From assembly GCA_963707665.1 (NCBI GenBank), contig CAVPQU010000018.1, positions 1 through 64,000 of the forward strand: DNA of 64,000 nucleotides, read 5' to 3'. Numbering within the stretch: the stretch's first letter is position 1; each line of letters starts with the position of its first letter. The notes under the pieces were generated by a model. The model searched no databases. It was not told the origin of the DNA and saw only the letters and a list, made by a program, of their open reading frames with translations. A program made the translations under genes and the position numbers. This document shows positions 31,198 to 41,061 of this stretch, piece after piece. Source of the stretch: DATJCV01 sp963707665. Lineage in GTDB: Bacteria; Pseudomonadota; Gammaproteobacteria; Burkholderiales; Burkholderiaceae_D.

Positions 31198-31239
31198 CTG
31201 CCTGCGCTTTTCCGCACTGACAAGCAAATTGGTCCTGAT

Positions 31240-33118
31240 ATGGAACTGCTCAAGCACATAAACGAACCGGCCGATGTACGCCGCCTGCCGCGCGCCCAGC
31301 TGAAGCCGCTGGCCGACGAGTTGCGCGCCTTCGTGCTGGATTCGGTGTCGAAAACCGGCGGCCACCTGTCGTCCAACCTGGGCACGGTGGAACTGACCAT
31401 CGCGCTGCATTACGTGTTCAATACGCCGCTACGACCGCATCGTCTGGGATGTCGGCCACCAGACCTATCCGCACAAGATCCTGACCGGACGGCGCGAGCG
31501 CATGCATACGCTGCGCCAGTTGAACGGCATTTCCGGCTTTCCGCGCCGTTGCGAAAGCGAATACGACGCCTTCGGCACCGCCCATTCCTCGACCTCGATT
31601 TCGGCCGCGCTCGGCATGGCGCTGGCGGCCAAAATCAAGGGCGAGAACCGGCATGCGGTGGCCGTGATCGGCGACGGCGCGATGACGGCCGGCATGGCGT
31701 TCGAGGCGCTGAACAACGCCGGCGTGCATCACGACATCAACCTGCTGGTGATCCTGAACGACAACGACATGTCGATCTCGCCGCCGGTCGGCGCGCTGAA
31801 CCGCTATCTGGCGCGCCTGATGTCGGGCCAGTTTTATGCCAAGGCCAAGAACGTCGGCAAATCGGTGCTTGCCGGCGCCGGTGCTGGAGCTGGCCAAGCG
31901 GCTGGAAGAACATGCCAAGGGCATGGTCGTGCCCGGCACCATGTTCGAGCAGTTCGGCTTCAACTATATCGGCCCGATCGACGGCCACGATCTGGAATCG
32001 CTGATCCCGACGCTGCAGAAACATGAAGAACCTGAAAGGGCCGCAGTTCCTGCACGTGGTCACCAAGAAGGGCCAGGGCTACAAGCTGGCCGAAGCCGAT
32101 CCGGTGCTGTACCACGGCCCCGGCAAGTTCAATCCGGCCGAAGGCATCCAGCCGGCCGACGAGCAGCAAGATCACCTACACGCAGGTATTCGGCGACTGG
32201 CTGTGCGACATGGCGGCGGCCGATCCGCGCCTGGTCGGCATCACGCCGGCGATGCGCGAAGGCTCGGGCATGGTCGAATTCGAACAACGCTTTCCGCAGC
32301 GCTATTACGATGTCGGCATCGCCGAGCAGCACGCGGTGACTTTCGCCGCCGGCCTTGCCTGCGAAGGGCTGAAGCCGGTGGTGGCGATCTATTCGACCTT
32401 CCTGCAGCGCGCCTACGATCAACTGATCCACGACGTCGCGCTGCAAAATCTGGACGTCACCTTTCGCGCTGGATCGCGCCGGCCTGGTCGGCGCCGATGG
32501 CGCCACCCACGCCGGCAATTACGACATCGCCTTTTTGCGCTGCATTCCCAACATGGTGGTGATGGCGCGCCTTCGGACGAAAACGAATGCCGCCAGCTGC
32601 TGTCCACCGCGTTCCAATACCCGGGGCCGGCGGCGGTGCGCTATCCGCGCGGCGCCGGCGTCGGCGCCGAGATCGATCCCGCGCTGACGCCGCTGCCGCT
32701 CGGCAAAGGGCAAGTGCGGCGTCAAGGGCAGGGGGTAGCCATCCTCGCGTTTGGCACCGTGCTGGCGCCCGCCCTGGTCGCCGCCGAGCAACTGAATGCC
32801 ACGGTGGTCGACATGCGCTTCGTCAAACCGCTGGATGTCGAACTGGTACTGGAATTGGCGCGCAGCCACTCGGCCCTGGTGACGGTCGAAGAAGGCACGA
32901 CCCAAGGCGGCGCCGGCAGTGCGGTGGCGGAAGCCCTGAGCGCCGCCGGCCACACCGCAGCCACCGTGCCGCTCTTGATTCTGGGCCTACCGGATCAATT
33001 CATCGACCACGGTGATCAGGCGCACCTGTTGGCGCTGCATGGCCTGGATGCCGACGGTATCCTGGCCTCGATCCGGCAACGCTTTGGCGGTGAATTGCGG
33101 CTGGTGGTGAATCACTGA
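31240..33118 (+). CDS. dxs: 1-deoxy-D-xylulose-5-phosphate synthase (about seven indels)
   Basis: About 623 aa TDP enzyme joining pyruvate and glyceraldehyde 3-phosphate to DXP, which feeds both isoprenoids and the thiazole of thiamine. Motifs: SKTGGHLSSNLGTVELTIALHY (part), DVGHQTYPHKILTGR, the TDP-binding VIGDGAMTAGMAFEALNNAG, PIDGHDLE, and the transketolase half RYYDVGIAEQHAVTFAAGLA. Frame breaks near 31430, 31880, 32022, 32167, 32467 and 32565 are each explained by one or two extra bases. Because the gene is essential I treat them as errors. It closes the xseB-ispA-dxs operon. Confidence 0.95.
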
Positions 33119-33140
33119 ACCCCCGTACGTCCACCGACTT

Positions 33141-33168
33141 TGTGGGAGCGGCGCCCCCGCCGCGATTT
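33141..33168 (+). repeat. REP-like palindromic sequence
   Basis: GTGGGAGCGGCGCCCCCGCC then GCGATTTT. It resembles bacterial REP units: a GTGG head, then a GC stem (GCGGCG-CCCC-CGCCGC). It lies 23 bp after the dxs stop, a usual REP position. I found no second copy and no RAYT gene in the window. Confidence 0.5.
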
Positions 33169-33288
33169 TCACCACGCGATTTTCATTACCAGGCATAGAT
33201 CACTTCCCGGATTTTTCGACATCGCCTTCAGAAGTCGGTGAATCAGCCGATAGGCCTTGGTATTGCCTAAAACAAAATTAAAAATCAC

Positions 33289-34941
33289 ATGACAAATTCA
33301 ACCTGGATGAAACGATGGCTGGTCGGTGCTGTTTTTTTGACGAGCCTGCTGGCCGGTTGCGGCGGCGGCAGCCCCGCTTCCTTGGCCGTGGTGCTCAATA
33401 CCCTGCCCAAAGCGACCGATGATGCGCACCAGAGTGTGCAACTGCTGGCCAACGGCATCAAGAAATTCCAGGTTGAATTGTTGGATCAGAACGGCAAGCC
33501 GCTGGATCTTTCCAAGGTCGAAGTCACGCCCGGTAGCCAGTCGGTACAAACCAGCTTTTCGGTGCCGCGCGCCGGCGCTTACCAGGTGCGCAGTTCCGCT
33601 TTCATGGCCAACGGCGATGCCTTGCTGGGCACCACGCTCAAGGCCGTTCAGCTGCAGCCTGGCGACAATCAGCTGGTGATCGACAATCTCGATCTGGCCA
33701 ATCTGTATTACGCCGACAACACCCGCCTGATGCAAGCCCAAAGCCCGGCCGGTCTGGAAAGATTCCTGTCGTATGACCAACCCGGCATATCGCTGCAGGC
33801 TTACTGCTTTTTCGGCTATCTGGGCGATGACAGCAACAACCGCATGGCCTATTTCAGCCTGGTTCAGCGGCTGAATCAATCGATCGACCCGAGCGAGACG
33901 ATCACGACGCGTTTTCCGACGATCGCAGCCGCCGTCGGTGTCGGAACCCGTGATATCCAGGGCTTTCGCCTGGGCGGGGTGGTCGGTGTTGCGGGCATCG
34001 CGAACCAGATTTCGTTTCAGCATCAGCCGTGGGATGTGAGCTTCACGGCGGACAATCCGGCCGGTTCCCTCACGCCTCAGAATCAAACCCGGGCGCGACT
34101 GGTCTCCGGCACTTTCGGCCAAAAAGGCGCGCGTTACCAGATCACTTCTGACGGTCAGGATGTTGAAGGCAAGCCGATGATCACCGACGTTCTGGTGGAA
34201 GACAGCATGGGCTTCGTCAGCGAAGGCTTTGGCGCCAACGCCTTCCTGCCCAACTGGCTGCTGCCGGCGCAGCGGCAAGCCATCAACCATCAATTTGGCG
34301 GTTCGGTCGAACGGTATCTGGCGGCCACGCAAGACCCGCTCACCGGGCAGGGTTCCTACTATTACTCGGCACCGTATCTCAAGGTAATCAATTACACGGT
34401 CAAGTACAGCGGAACTGTCACGGCCCAGGGCACGGGCGGCCTGTTGTGGATGGACGTGGTGTATCAAACTTTTGATGATGCCGCCATCAACGTCATCAAG
34501 GACTCGACCTGGTCGTTCTTCATCATGCAGATCAAGGGCGATGACGACAAGGAACGCGCCATCATGACCACCCAGGTCGGTACCAAGCTCCATGGTGAGT
34601 ACCACATCAGTTCGTTGTTCAGCGGCGACGCCGCCAAAAACGCCAACGGCGTGCTGGAACCCGAATATCGCTGGAACATGCAAGACATCCAGATTCTGCC
34701 GGTGGCCGGCAGCGAATGGACCAGCCCCGCTTCCAACGCCAGTTATTACACCAAGTACAAAGTCATCCTCGGGGGCGCCCGGCCGGCGGACCTGACCATC
34801 ACCATGGATTGGAACGAGCAAGAGGTGAAAGCCATGGGGCGCTTCGTCTATGAAGGCCTGAGCAACGTCACCGGCACGCTGGACGGCAAGCCCGTGAGCG
34901 GCACCGCCTGGCTGGAAATGCAGCCGGTCGGGAAACTCTGA
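33289..34941 (+). CDS. Exported lipoprotein of unknown function (possibly AttH/CrtC-like)
   Basis: 550 aa, clean frame. A lipoprotein signal (LVGAVFLTSLLAGCGGG, lipobox LLAGC) is followed by a beta-rich N-terminal part with a carboxypeptidase-like or Ig-like segment (VELLDQNGKPLDLSKVEV, residues 55-125). The C-terminal two thirds contain GSYYYSAPYLKVINYTVKYS and GGLLWMDVVYQTF with STWSFFIMQIK, which recalls the YYS ... GxxWxDxxW ... WFxxQL pattern of the AttH/CrtC lipocalin-like hydrolases. That likeness is weak. It stands alone between dxs and a minus-strand gene. I do not assign a function. Confidence 0.7.
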   Translation: MTNSTWMKRWLVGAVFLTSLLAGCGGGSPASLAVVLNTLPKATDDAHQSVQLLANGIKKFQVELLDQNGKPLDLSKVEVTPGSQSVQTSFSVPRAGAYQVRSSAFMANGDALLGTTLKAVQLQPGDNQLVIDNLDLANLYYADNTRLMQAQSPAGLERFLSYDQPGISLQAYCFFGYLGDDSNNRMAYFSLVQRLNQSIDPSETITTRFPTIAAAVGVGTRDIQGFRLGGVVGVAGIANQISFQHQPWDVSFTADNPAGSLTPQNQTRARLVSGTFGQKGARYQITSDGQDVEGKPMITDVLVEDSMGFVSEGFGANAFLPNWLLPAQRQAINHQFGGSVERYLAATQDPLTGQGSYYYSAPYLKVINYTVKYSGTVTAQGTGGLLWMDVVYQTFDDAAINVIKDSTWSFFIMQIKGDDDKERAIMTTQVGTKLHGEYHISSLFSGDAAKNANGVLEPEYRWNMQDIQILPVAGSEWTSPASNASYYTKYKVILGGARPADLTITMDWNEQEVKAMGRFVYEGLSNVTGTLDGKPVSGTAWLEMQPVGKL

Positions 34942-35004
34942 CTGAGCCGGGGCGGTTGTCGGGATCGATCACAACCAATGCCGAACCTCGTGTGAGTCAG
35001 AGGA

Positions 35005-35562
35005 TCATCCATCACGAAGTCGATTTTTCTGCCACAGCACATCCGCCTGATCCGCTGCGGCATTTAGCACCCGCGACCAGACGAACAGCAGATCCGACAG
35101 GCGGTTGAGGTATTGGCGCGGTCCTGCGCGCACAGCCTGGGTTGCTGTTAGCGCCACCACGCTGCGCTCCGCACGGCGGCAGACGGTGCGGCAGACATGC
35201 GCCAGCGCGGCGGCGCGGCAGCCGCCCGGCAACACGAATTCGCGCAACGCGGGCAGGTCGCGGTTGTATTGCTCGATCCAGCCGTCCAGCCGGGTGACGT
35301 GGCGGTTGTCGATTGCCTCCCAGCCCGGAATGCACAATTCACCGCCGAGATCGAACAGGTCGTGCTGGATCGTGATCAAGGCGTCGCGTAGCGCCGCCGG
35401 CAAGTCTTCGCACAGCAGCACGCCAAGCTGGGAATTCAATTCATCCACTTCGCCAATTGCGTGGATGCGCGCGCTGTCCTTGCCGGTGCGGCTGCCGTCG
35501 CCCAAGCCGGTGCTGCCGTCGTCGCCGGTGCGAGTCGTGATTTTTGAGAGCCGATTGCCCAT
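35005..35562 (-). CDS. Cob(I)alamin adenosyltransferase, PduO type
   Basis: 185 aa. Transfers adenosine from ATP to cob(I)alamin. It has the N-terminal ATP-binding signature TRTGDDGSTGLGDGSRTGKD, EVDELNSQLG, the LPGGCRAAALAHVCRTVCRRAER active-site region and the C-terminal YLNRLSDLLFVWSR. ATG 35562 was used; longer versions add sequence unlike the family. It diverges from the FAD-linked oxidase gene. Confidence 0.92.
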   Translation of the reverse strand: MGNRLSKITTRTGDDGSTGLGDGSRTGKDSARIHAIGEVDELNSQLGVLLCEDLPAALRDALITIQHDLFDLGGELCIPGWEAIDNRHVTRLDGWIEQYNRDLPALREFVLPGGCRAAALAHVCRTVCRRAERSVVALTATQAVRAGPRQYLNRLSDLLFVWSRVLNAAADQADVLWQKNRLRDG

Positions 35563-35690
35563 ATTTGATTGAGTGTGGATGGATGATCGGTCCAGCATAC
35601 GACAAAAGCCGGCCAGTGTGCCGGCCGCCCCGGCACCGGCCGCTTTGCTGGCCAGCGGCCAGAGTAGAATCCAGCCATGGGAGATCAGTC

Positions 35691-37100
35691 ATGAGTCAGA
35701 TATTGCAGCAAGATGTATTGAAGAAGCCGTTGCCGCCCGGCTTGCTGGCGGCGCTGGCGGACCTATTCGGCGAACGGCTGTCGCTCAGCCAGGCTATCCG
35801 CGCGCACCACGGCCGCGACGAATCCTCGTACGACCCGATGCTGCCGGACGCGGTGGTGTTCGCCCATACCACCGAAGAGGTCGCCGCCACGGTCGCGCTG
35901 TGCAACAGCCACGCGGTGCCGGTGATCGCCTTCGGCGCCGGCAGCTCGCTCGAAGGCCATGTGCTGGCGCTGCACGGCGGCGTCACGATCGACCTGTCGC
36001 AGATGAACCGGGTGCTGGCGGTGCACGCCGAAGACTTGACGGCGACCGTGCAGGCCGGCGTCACGCGCAAGCAGCTGAACCAGGAAATCAAGGACAGCGG
36101 CCTGTTCTTCCCGATCGATCCGGGCGCCGACGCCTCGCTGGGCGGCATGGCGGCCACGCGCGCCTCCGGCACCAACGCCGTGCGCTACGGCACCATGCGC
36201 GAAAACACCCTGGCGCTGACGGTGGTGGCGGCCGACGGCCGCATCCTGAAAACCGGCACGCGCGCCAAGAAATCCTCGGCCGGCTACGACCTGACCCGGC
36301 TGTTCGTCGGCAGCGAAGGCACGCTCGGCATCATCACCGAAGTCACGGTCAGGCTGTATCCGCAGCCGGAAGCGATTTCCGCCGCGGTCTGCTCGTTCCC
36401 GAGCGCGGCCGACGCGGTGAATGCGGTGATCCAGACCATCCAGCTCGGCGTGCCGGTGGCGCGCGTCGAATTCCTCGACGAGAACGGCGTGCGCGCGATC
36501 AATGCCCACGACAAGCTGAGCCTGCCGGAGCAGCCGCTGCTGCTGTTCGAATTCCACGGGAGTGATGCCGGCGTCGCCGAGCAGGCGCAGACGGTGCAGG
36601 AGATCGTCGCCGAGCATCACGCCACCGGCTTCGAATGGGCGACCCGGCCCGAGGACCGTTCGCGGCTATGGGCGGCGCGTCACAACGCCTATTTCGCGCT
36701 GCTGCAGCTGCGTCCCGGCGCGCGCGCGATCTCGACCGACTGCTGCGTGCCGATTTCGCGCCTGGCCGAATGCATGCTCGAGACCAAGGCCGATTGCGAG
36801 CGTGAAGGCATCGTGCATTCGATCATCGGTCACGTCGGCGACGGCAATTTCCACGTGCAGATGCTGGTCGATCCGCACGACGCCGTCGAGCTTGCCAAAG
36901 CTGAAGCGGTCAATGCGCGCATGGTGACGCGCGCGCTGGCGATGGACGGCACCTGCACCGGCGAACACGGGGTCGGCTTGCACAAGATGGATTTCCTGGT
37001 GCAGGAGCATGGCGAGAATGCGATCGACGCCATGCGCGCGCTCAAGCATGCGCTGGATCCGAACAACATCCTGAATCCGGGCAAGATCGTCCGCTGGTAA
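35691..37100 (+). CDS. FAD-linked oxidase, GlcD/D-lactate dehydrogenase type
   Basis: 469 aa. The N-terminal PCMH-type FAD domain (VIAFGAGSSLEGHVLALHGG, DPGADASLGGMAATRASGTNAVRYG, LFVGSEGTLGIITEVTVRLYP) is joined to a vanillyl-alcohol-oxidase-type C-terminal domain (HVGDGNFHVQMLVDP, CTGEHGVGLHKMDFL). It oxidises a 2-hydroxy acid such as D-lactate or glycolate. No glcE or glcF partners are adjacent, which favours a D-lactate-type single-subunit enzyme. GGGAGA lies 7 bases before the ATG. The LysR gene starts on the next base after its stop. Confidence 0.9.
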   Translation: MSQILQQDVLKKPLPPGLLAALADLFGERLSLSQAIRAHHGRDESSYDPMLPDAVVFAHTTEEVAATVALCNSHAVPVIAFGAGSSLEGHVLALHGGVTIDLSQMNRVLAVHAEDLTATVQAGVTRKQLNQEIKDSGLFFPIDPGADASLGGMAATRASGTNAVRYGTMRENTLALTVVAADGRILKTGTRAKKSSAGYDLTRLFVGSEGTLGIITEVTVRLYPQPEAISAAVCSFPSAADAVNAVIQTIQLGVPVARVEFLDENGVRAINAHDKLSLPEQPLLLFEFHGSDAGVAEQAQTVQEIVAEHHATGFEWATRPEDRSRLWAARHNAYFALLQLRPGARAISTDCCVPISRLAECMLETKADCEREGIVHSIIGHVGDGNFHVQMLVDPHDAVELAKAEAVNARMVTRALAMDGTCTGEHGVGLHKMDFLVQEHGENAIDAMRALKHALDPNNILNPGKIVRW

Positions 37101-38028
37101 ATGTCGGGACAGCGCCATCAATACCTACAAAAAGCCCTCGATCACCACCCGCCTGCCGCCGGTGCACGCGCTGTCGGCGTTCGAAGCGGTGGCGCGCCAC
37201 GCTTCCTTCGCGCTGGCGGCCGACGAACTGTGCATCACGCCGTCGGCGCTGTCGCACCGCATCCGCCTGCTGGAAGAGTTCGTCGGCGAGCGCCTGTTCC
37301 ATCGCGACGGCCGCGCCATCACGCTGTCCGAGTTCGGCCGCCGCTATCTCGATGTGGTGCGCGCCGCCTTGCAGGCGCTGACCGATTTCCCGATCCCGCG
37401 CCGCGCCGCCTCGGCCCAGCCGCGGGTCAAGGTGACGCTGACGCCGACCTTTGCGCGCTGTCTGTTCGTGCCGCGCCTGGCCGAGTTCACGCGCCGCCAT
37501 CCGGACATCGCGGTCGAGATCTTCCTGTCGGTGCCGCTGTACGACCTCTCGCTGTCGGAGTCCGACGTCGAAGTGCGCTTCGGCGCCGGCAACTACCCGG
37601 ATATCGTCACCGAAAAGCTGTTCGTGGAACCGGCGTTCGTGGTCGCCAGTCCAGCTTACCTGGAGCAGATCGGCGGACTCCAGACGCCGGCCGACCTGCA
37701 GCGGGCGACGCTGCTGCGCTCGGCGCTGGAGCCCTGGCAGCCGTGGTTCGAGGCGGCAGGGCTGGACTGGCCAGAGCCGATGACCGGCTTGCGCGTGGAC
37801 GACCTGGGCTTGCTGCTGGAAGCGGTGCGGCACGGCCACGGCGTCGGCCTGACGCGCCAGCATTTCGCGCGCGAATTGATCGAGGGCGGGCAGGTGGTGC
37901 CGCTGTTCGACGTGCGGCTGACGACGCCGCCGCACGCCTACTACGTGGTGTACGAGCGCCAGGCGCGCGAGCGGCCCGAGGTGGAGCTGTTCATCGAATG
38001 GCTGCAGGCGGTGTTCAAGAATATCTGA
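37101..38028 (+). CDS. LysR family transcriptional regulator, GcvA-like (one indel)
   Basis: About 309 aa. The conserved start LPPVHALSAFEAVARHASFA with the winged helix (FALAADELCITPSALSHRIR) lies in a frame with no ATG upstream. Removing one G near 37107 joins it to ATG 37101 and gives MSDSAINTYKKPS ahead of it. The effector-binding domain spans about 100-300. The start codon directly follows the stop of the FAD-linked oxidase gene, so the two are probably co-transcribed; whether it regulates that gene is not shown. Confidence 0.88.
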
Positions 38029-38061
38029 GGCGTGGCGGGCGGGGCCGCCACGCGCATGCCC

Positions 38062-39357
38062 TTACGCCAGGCCGCGAAAGGCCGCGCGCGCCGCCGCCAG
38101 CGTGGCCTCGATCACGGCGTCGTCATGCTGCGCCGAAACGAAACCGGCTTCGAACGCCGACGGCGCCAGGTAGACGCCGGCTTCCAGCATGGCATGGAAA
38201 AAGGCATTGAAGCGGTCCTTGTCGCACCTCATCATCGCCGCATAGCTGGTCGGGATGGCGTCGGCGAAATACAGGCCGAACATGCCGCCCACCGAATCGG
38301 CGCAGAAGGCGATGCCGGCTTCGCGTGCGGCGTCGGCCAGGCCGCGCACCAGTTTCGCGGTCTGCGCTTCCAGCGCCGCGTGGAAGCCGGGCGCCTGGAT
38401 CAGTTTCAGCGTGCTCATGCCGGCGGCCACCGCCACCGGATTGCCGGACAGCGTGCCGGCCTGGTACACCGGCCCCAGCGGCGCCATGTATTTCATCAGG
38501 TCGGCGCGGCCGCCGAAGGCCGCCACCGGCAGGCCGCCGCCGATGATCTTGCCGAGCGCCGTCAGGTCCGGCGTGATGCCGTATAGCGATTGCGCGCCGC
38601 CGAGCGCGACGCGGAAGCCCGACATCACCTCGTCCAGGATCAGCACCGCTCCGTGCTGGGTGCACAGGCGGCGCATGGTCTGCAGGAATTCCGGCGTGGC
38701 GCGCACCAAGTTCATGTTGCCGGCGATCGGTTCGACGATGACGCAGGCGATCTGGTCGCCGAGCGCCTGGAAGGTGTCTTCCAGCTGCTGCGTGTCGTTG
38801 TAGTCGAGCACCAGCGTATGCTTGACGAAATCCTCGGGCACGCCGGCCGAGGTCGGATTGCCGAAGGTCAACAGGCCGCTGCCGGCTTTCACCAGCAGCG
38901 AATCGGCGTGGCCGTGGTAGCAGCCTTCGAACTTGACGATCTTGTCGCGGCCGGTGGCGCCGCGCGCCAGCCGCAGGGCGCTCATGGTGGCCTCGGTGCC
39001 GGACGACACCAGACGCACCTGCTCGATCGACGGCACCAGGCGGCAGATTTCTTCCGCCATTTCGATTTCGCCCAGGGTCGGGGCGCCGAAACTCAAGCCG
39101 CGCGCGGCCGCTTCCTGCACCGCCTGGACCACGGCCGGATGGGCGTGGCCGACGATCGCCGGGCCCCAGGAGCCGATATAGTCGATATAGCGGCGTTCGT
39201 CCTCATCCCAGAAATACGGCCCTTCGGCGCGGGTGATGAAGCGCGGCGTGCCGCCGACCGAACGGAAGGCGCGCACCGGGGAATTGACGCCGCCCGGCGT
39301 GGTGAGCTGGGCCCGCTGGAACAGGGTGTCGTTGCGGGATTCGATACTGGAATTCAT
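38062..39357 (-). CDS. hemL: Glutamate-1-semialdehyde 2,1-aminomutase
   Basis: 431 aa PLP enzyme making 5-aminolevulinate for tetrapyrroles. Motifs: TPGGVNSPVRAFRSVGGTP, DYIGSWGPAIVGHAHP, SSGTEATMSALRLARG, KFEGCYHGHADSLLVKAGSG, ILDEVMSGFRVALGGAQ and the Schiff-base lysine in LGKIIGGGLPVAAFGGR, then QAGTLSGNPVAVAAG. The frame is clean. The ThiD paralogue lies 16 bp upstream on the same strand. ATG 39357 fits the family start MNSSIESRNDTLFQRA. Confidence 0.96.
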   Translation of the reverse strand: MNSSIESRNDTLFQRAQLTTPGGVNSPVRAFRSVGGTPRFITRAEGPYFWDEDERRYIDYIGSWGPAIVGHAHPAVVQAVQEAAARGLSFGAPTLGEIEMAEEICRLVPSIEQVRLVSSGTEATMSALRLARGATGRDKIVKFEGCYHGHADSLLVKAGSGLLTFGNPTSAGVPEDFVKHTLVLDYNDTQQLEDTFQALGDQIACVIVEPIAGNMNLVRATPEFLQTMRRLCTQHGAVLILDEVMSGFRVALGGAQSLYGITPDLTALGKIIGGGLPVAAFGGRADLMKYMAPLGPVYQAGTLSGNPVAVAAGMSTLKLIQAPGFHAALEAQTAKLVRGLADAAREAGIAFCADSVGGMFGLYFADAIPTSYAAMMRCDKDRFNAFFHAMLEAGVYLAPSAFEAGFVSAQHDDAVIEATLAAARAAFRGLA

Positions 39358-39373
39358 GGCAATCCGGAAAAGG

Positions 39374-40210
39374 TTAATGGTCGGGCCCGGGTTCGAGACC
39401 AGGTTCGCGGGCCCAGAAATAGCGGTCCAGCACCAGTTTCCCCATGCCGAGCCGTTGTGCGTGATTGATGGCGGCAAGCGTGAATTCCTGCGCTTCGGCT
39501 ATCGCTTCCGGGACATCCAGGCCATTGGCCAGCATGCCGGCGATGGTAGCCGACAAGGTAGTACCGGCGCCGCCGTACGAACCCGATACGCGTTGCCAGG
39601 TATCCTGGCGTACCACGCCGCCCTCATTGAATAGCGTATTGACGACTTCATGCAGGTCGCCGCGGGTGCCGGTGACGAACACGTATTCGCAACCCGATTC
39701 GATCAATCGCATGGCATCCACCGCCATGGTGTCCTCGGCCGACGCTTCGCGCCAGGTTTCCGCCAGGTGCGCCAATTCGACCGCCGACAGCAGCAACACG
39801 GTGGCTTGCGGGATCAGCAGTTCGTGGGTGGCGGCCAGCAAGTCGTCCTGTTCCGGGCCGTGCTCAGGCAAGGCCGAGCTGAAGGGATCAAGCACCAGCG
39901 GGATGTCCGGATAGTCGGACACCACTTCGGCGATCGCGGAGACATTTTCGACGCTGCCGACCACGCCGACCTTGAATGCCGCTACCGGCATATCCTCCAA
40001 GACGACCCTGGCCTGGTCGGCGACCCAGTCGGCGTCGATCACCTGGCTATCCTCGACGCGTGCGGTGTCGCCGATCAGGATCGAGGTGATGACCGACAAG
40101 CCATGCACCCCCATTGCGGCGAATGATGCCAGATCGGCTTGGATGCCGATGGCGCCGACCGGATCGGCAATATTGAAGGTAAGGGCGAGCGGCGAGGTTT
40201 GGTTTTGCAC
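39374..40210 (-). CDS. Divergent ThiD paralogue, probably altered active site
   Basis: 278 aa from a GTG start (40210; no in-frame ATG). The overall fold matches HMP/HMP-P kinases, but key loops differ from the thiD copy at 6242: the N-terminal GSDPSGGAG is IADPVGAIG, and the anion-hole GSGCTL is GAGTTL, which replaces the catalytic cysteine by threonine. It may have lost or changed kinase activity, or act as a binding protein. It is divergent from rubredoxin (63 bp spacer) and sits just upstream of hemL. Confidence 0.85.
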   Translation of the reverse strand: MQNQTSPLALTFNIADPVGAIGIQADLASFAAMGVHGLSVITSILIGDTARVEDSQVIDADWVADQARVVLEDMPVAAFKVGVVGSVENVSAIAEVVSDYPDIPLVLDPFSSALPEHGPEQDDLLAATHELLIPQATVLLLSAVELAHLAETWREASAEDTMAVDAMRLIESGCEYVFVTGTRGDLHEVVNTLFNEGGVVRQDTWQRVSGSYGGAGTTLSATIAGMLANGLDVPEAIAEAQEFTLAAINHAQRLGMGKLVLDRYFWAREPGLEPGPDH

Positions 40211-40273
40211 AGTCGGTAGATTAAGATATCCGACTTCGCATTTTACTTGATCGAAGGGCGGGCAGTCGTGGGC

Positions 40274-40474
40274 ATGAGCGAAGCGGAAAGCAGGGCGCCG
40301 AAGGGGGAATGGCAGACCTGGATGTGTGTGATTTGTGGCTGGGTTTATGACGAAGCGGCGGGTTACCCCGAGGATGGAATAGCGCCGGGCACGTGCTGGT
40401 CCGAGGTGCCGATGAATTGGACTTGTCCGGAATGCGGTGCGCGCAAGGAAGACTTCGAAATGATCCGGCTCTGA
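40274..40474 (+). CDS. Rubredoxin
   Basis: 66 aa. A one-iron electron carrier with the two CxxC knuckles MCVICGWVYDE and WTCPECGARKEDFE, plus the usual AAGYPEDGIAPGTCWSEVP. ATG 40274 was chosen; an earlier in-frame start would add only non-conserved residues. The short spacer to the ThiD paralogue must hold both divergent promoters. Confidence 0.94.
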   Translation: MSEAESRAPKGEWQTWMCVICGWVYDEAAGYPEDGIAPGTCWSEVPMNWTCPECGARKEDFEMIRL

Positions 40475-40567
40475 CATCAGGCTCGCGTTTTGTTGTAAAA
40501 AACGCATTGCCTGGCAATAAAAACACGTATGCTGTGTGTCCAAAAAGCAAGCTTGTGTAAAAGCATC

Positions 40568-40597
40568 TTGATTTTTGTTACAGTTGGGACATATATT
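40568..40597 (+). promoter_or_regulatory. Probable promoter of the pilGHIJ-chpA operon
   Basis: TTGATT (40568-40573), 18 bp, TATATT (40592-40597), with the pilG ATG 26 bp downstream. Each hexamer is close to the sigma70 consensus. This is the only promoter-like pair I see ahead of the operon. Confidence 0.45.
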
Positions 40598-40623
40598 GAG
40601 CCAGTTTAAGCCGGGACCACGCG

Positions 40624-41037
40624 ATGACAGCAACGGTAGAACATTCCAGCCTGAAGATCATGGTGATCGACGATAGCAGCACCATCCGGCGCTCGGCGGA
40701 GATATTTTTGAGTCAGGCTGGTTATCAGGTGGTGTTGGCGGACGACGGCTTCGATGCACTGGCGAAAGTCTCTGACCACAAGCCGGCGCTGATTTTTTGC
40801 GACATCCTGATGCCCAGGCTGGATGGTTATCAAACCTGCGCGTTGATTAAGAAGAGCGTCAAATTCCATGCCACGCCGGTCATCATGCTGTCCTCCAAAG
40901 ACGGACTGTTCGACCGCGCGCGCGGTGCGATGGTCGGTTCCGATGAGTACCTGACCAAGCCATTCACCAAGGACAGCCTGTTGCGAGCCGTGCGTGAACA
41001 CGCGGCGCCTGTCGCTGCCGGCAATGTCCACATATAA
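40624..41037 (+). CDS. pilG: Twitching motility response regulator PilG
   Basis: 137 aa single REC domain: acidic pair IDDSST, phospho-acceptor in FCDILMPRLDG, Thr/Ser in VIMLSSKDG and Lys in YLTKPFTKDSL. It is phosphorylated by ChpA and promotes pilus extension. A short N-terminal extension precedes the REC fold. It is followed by pilH after 24 bp. Confidence 0.93.
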   Translation: MTATVEHSSLKIMVIDDSSTIRRSAEIFLSQAGYQVVLADDGFDALAKVSDHKPALIFCDILMPRLDGYQTCALIKKSVKFHATPVIMLSSKDGLFDRARGAMVGSDEYLTKPFTKDSLLRAVREHAAPVAAGNVHI

Positions 41038-41061
41038 AAACTACTGAAACAAGGGTTAAAG

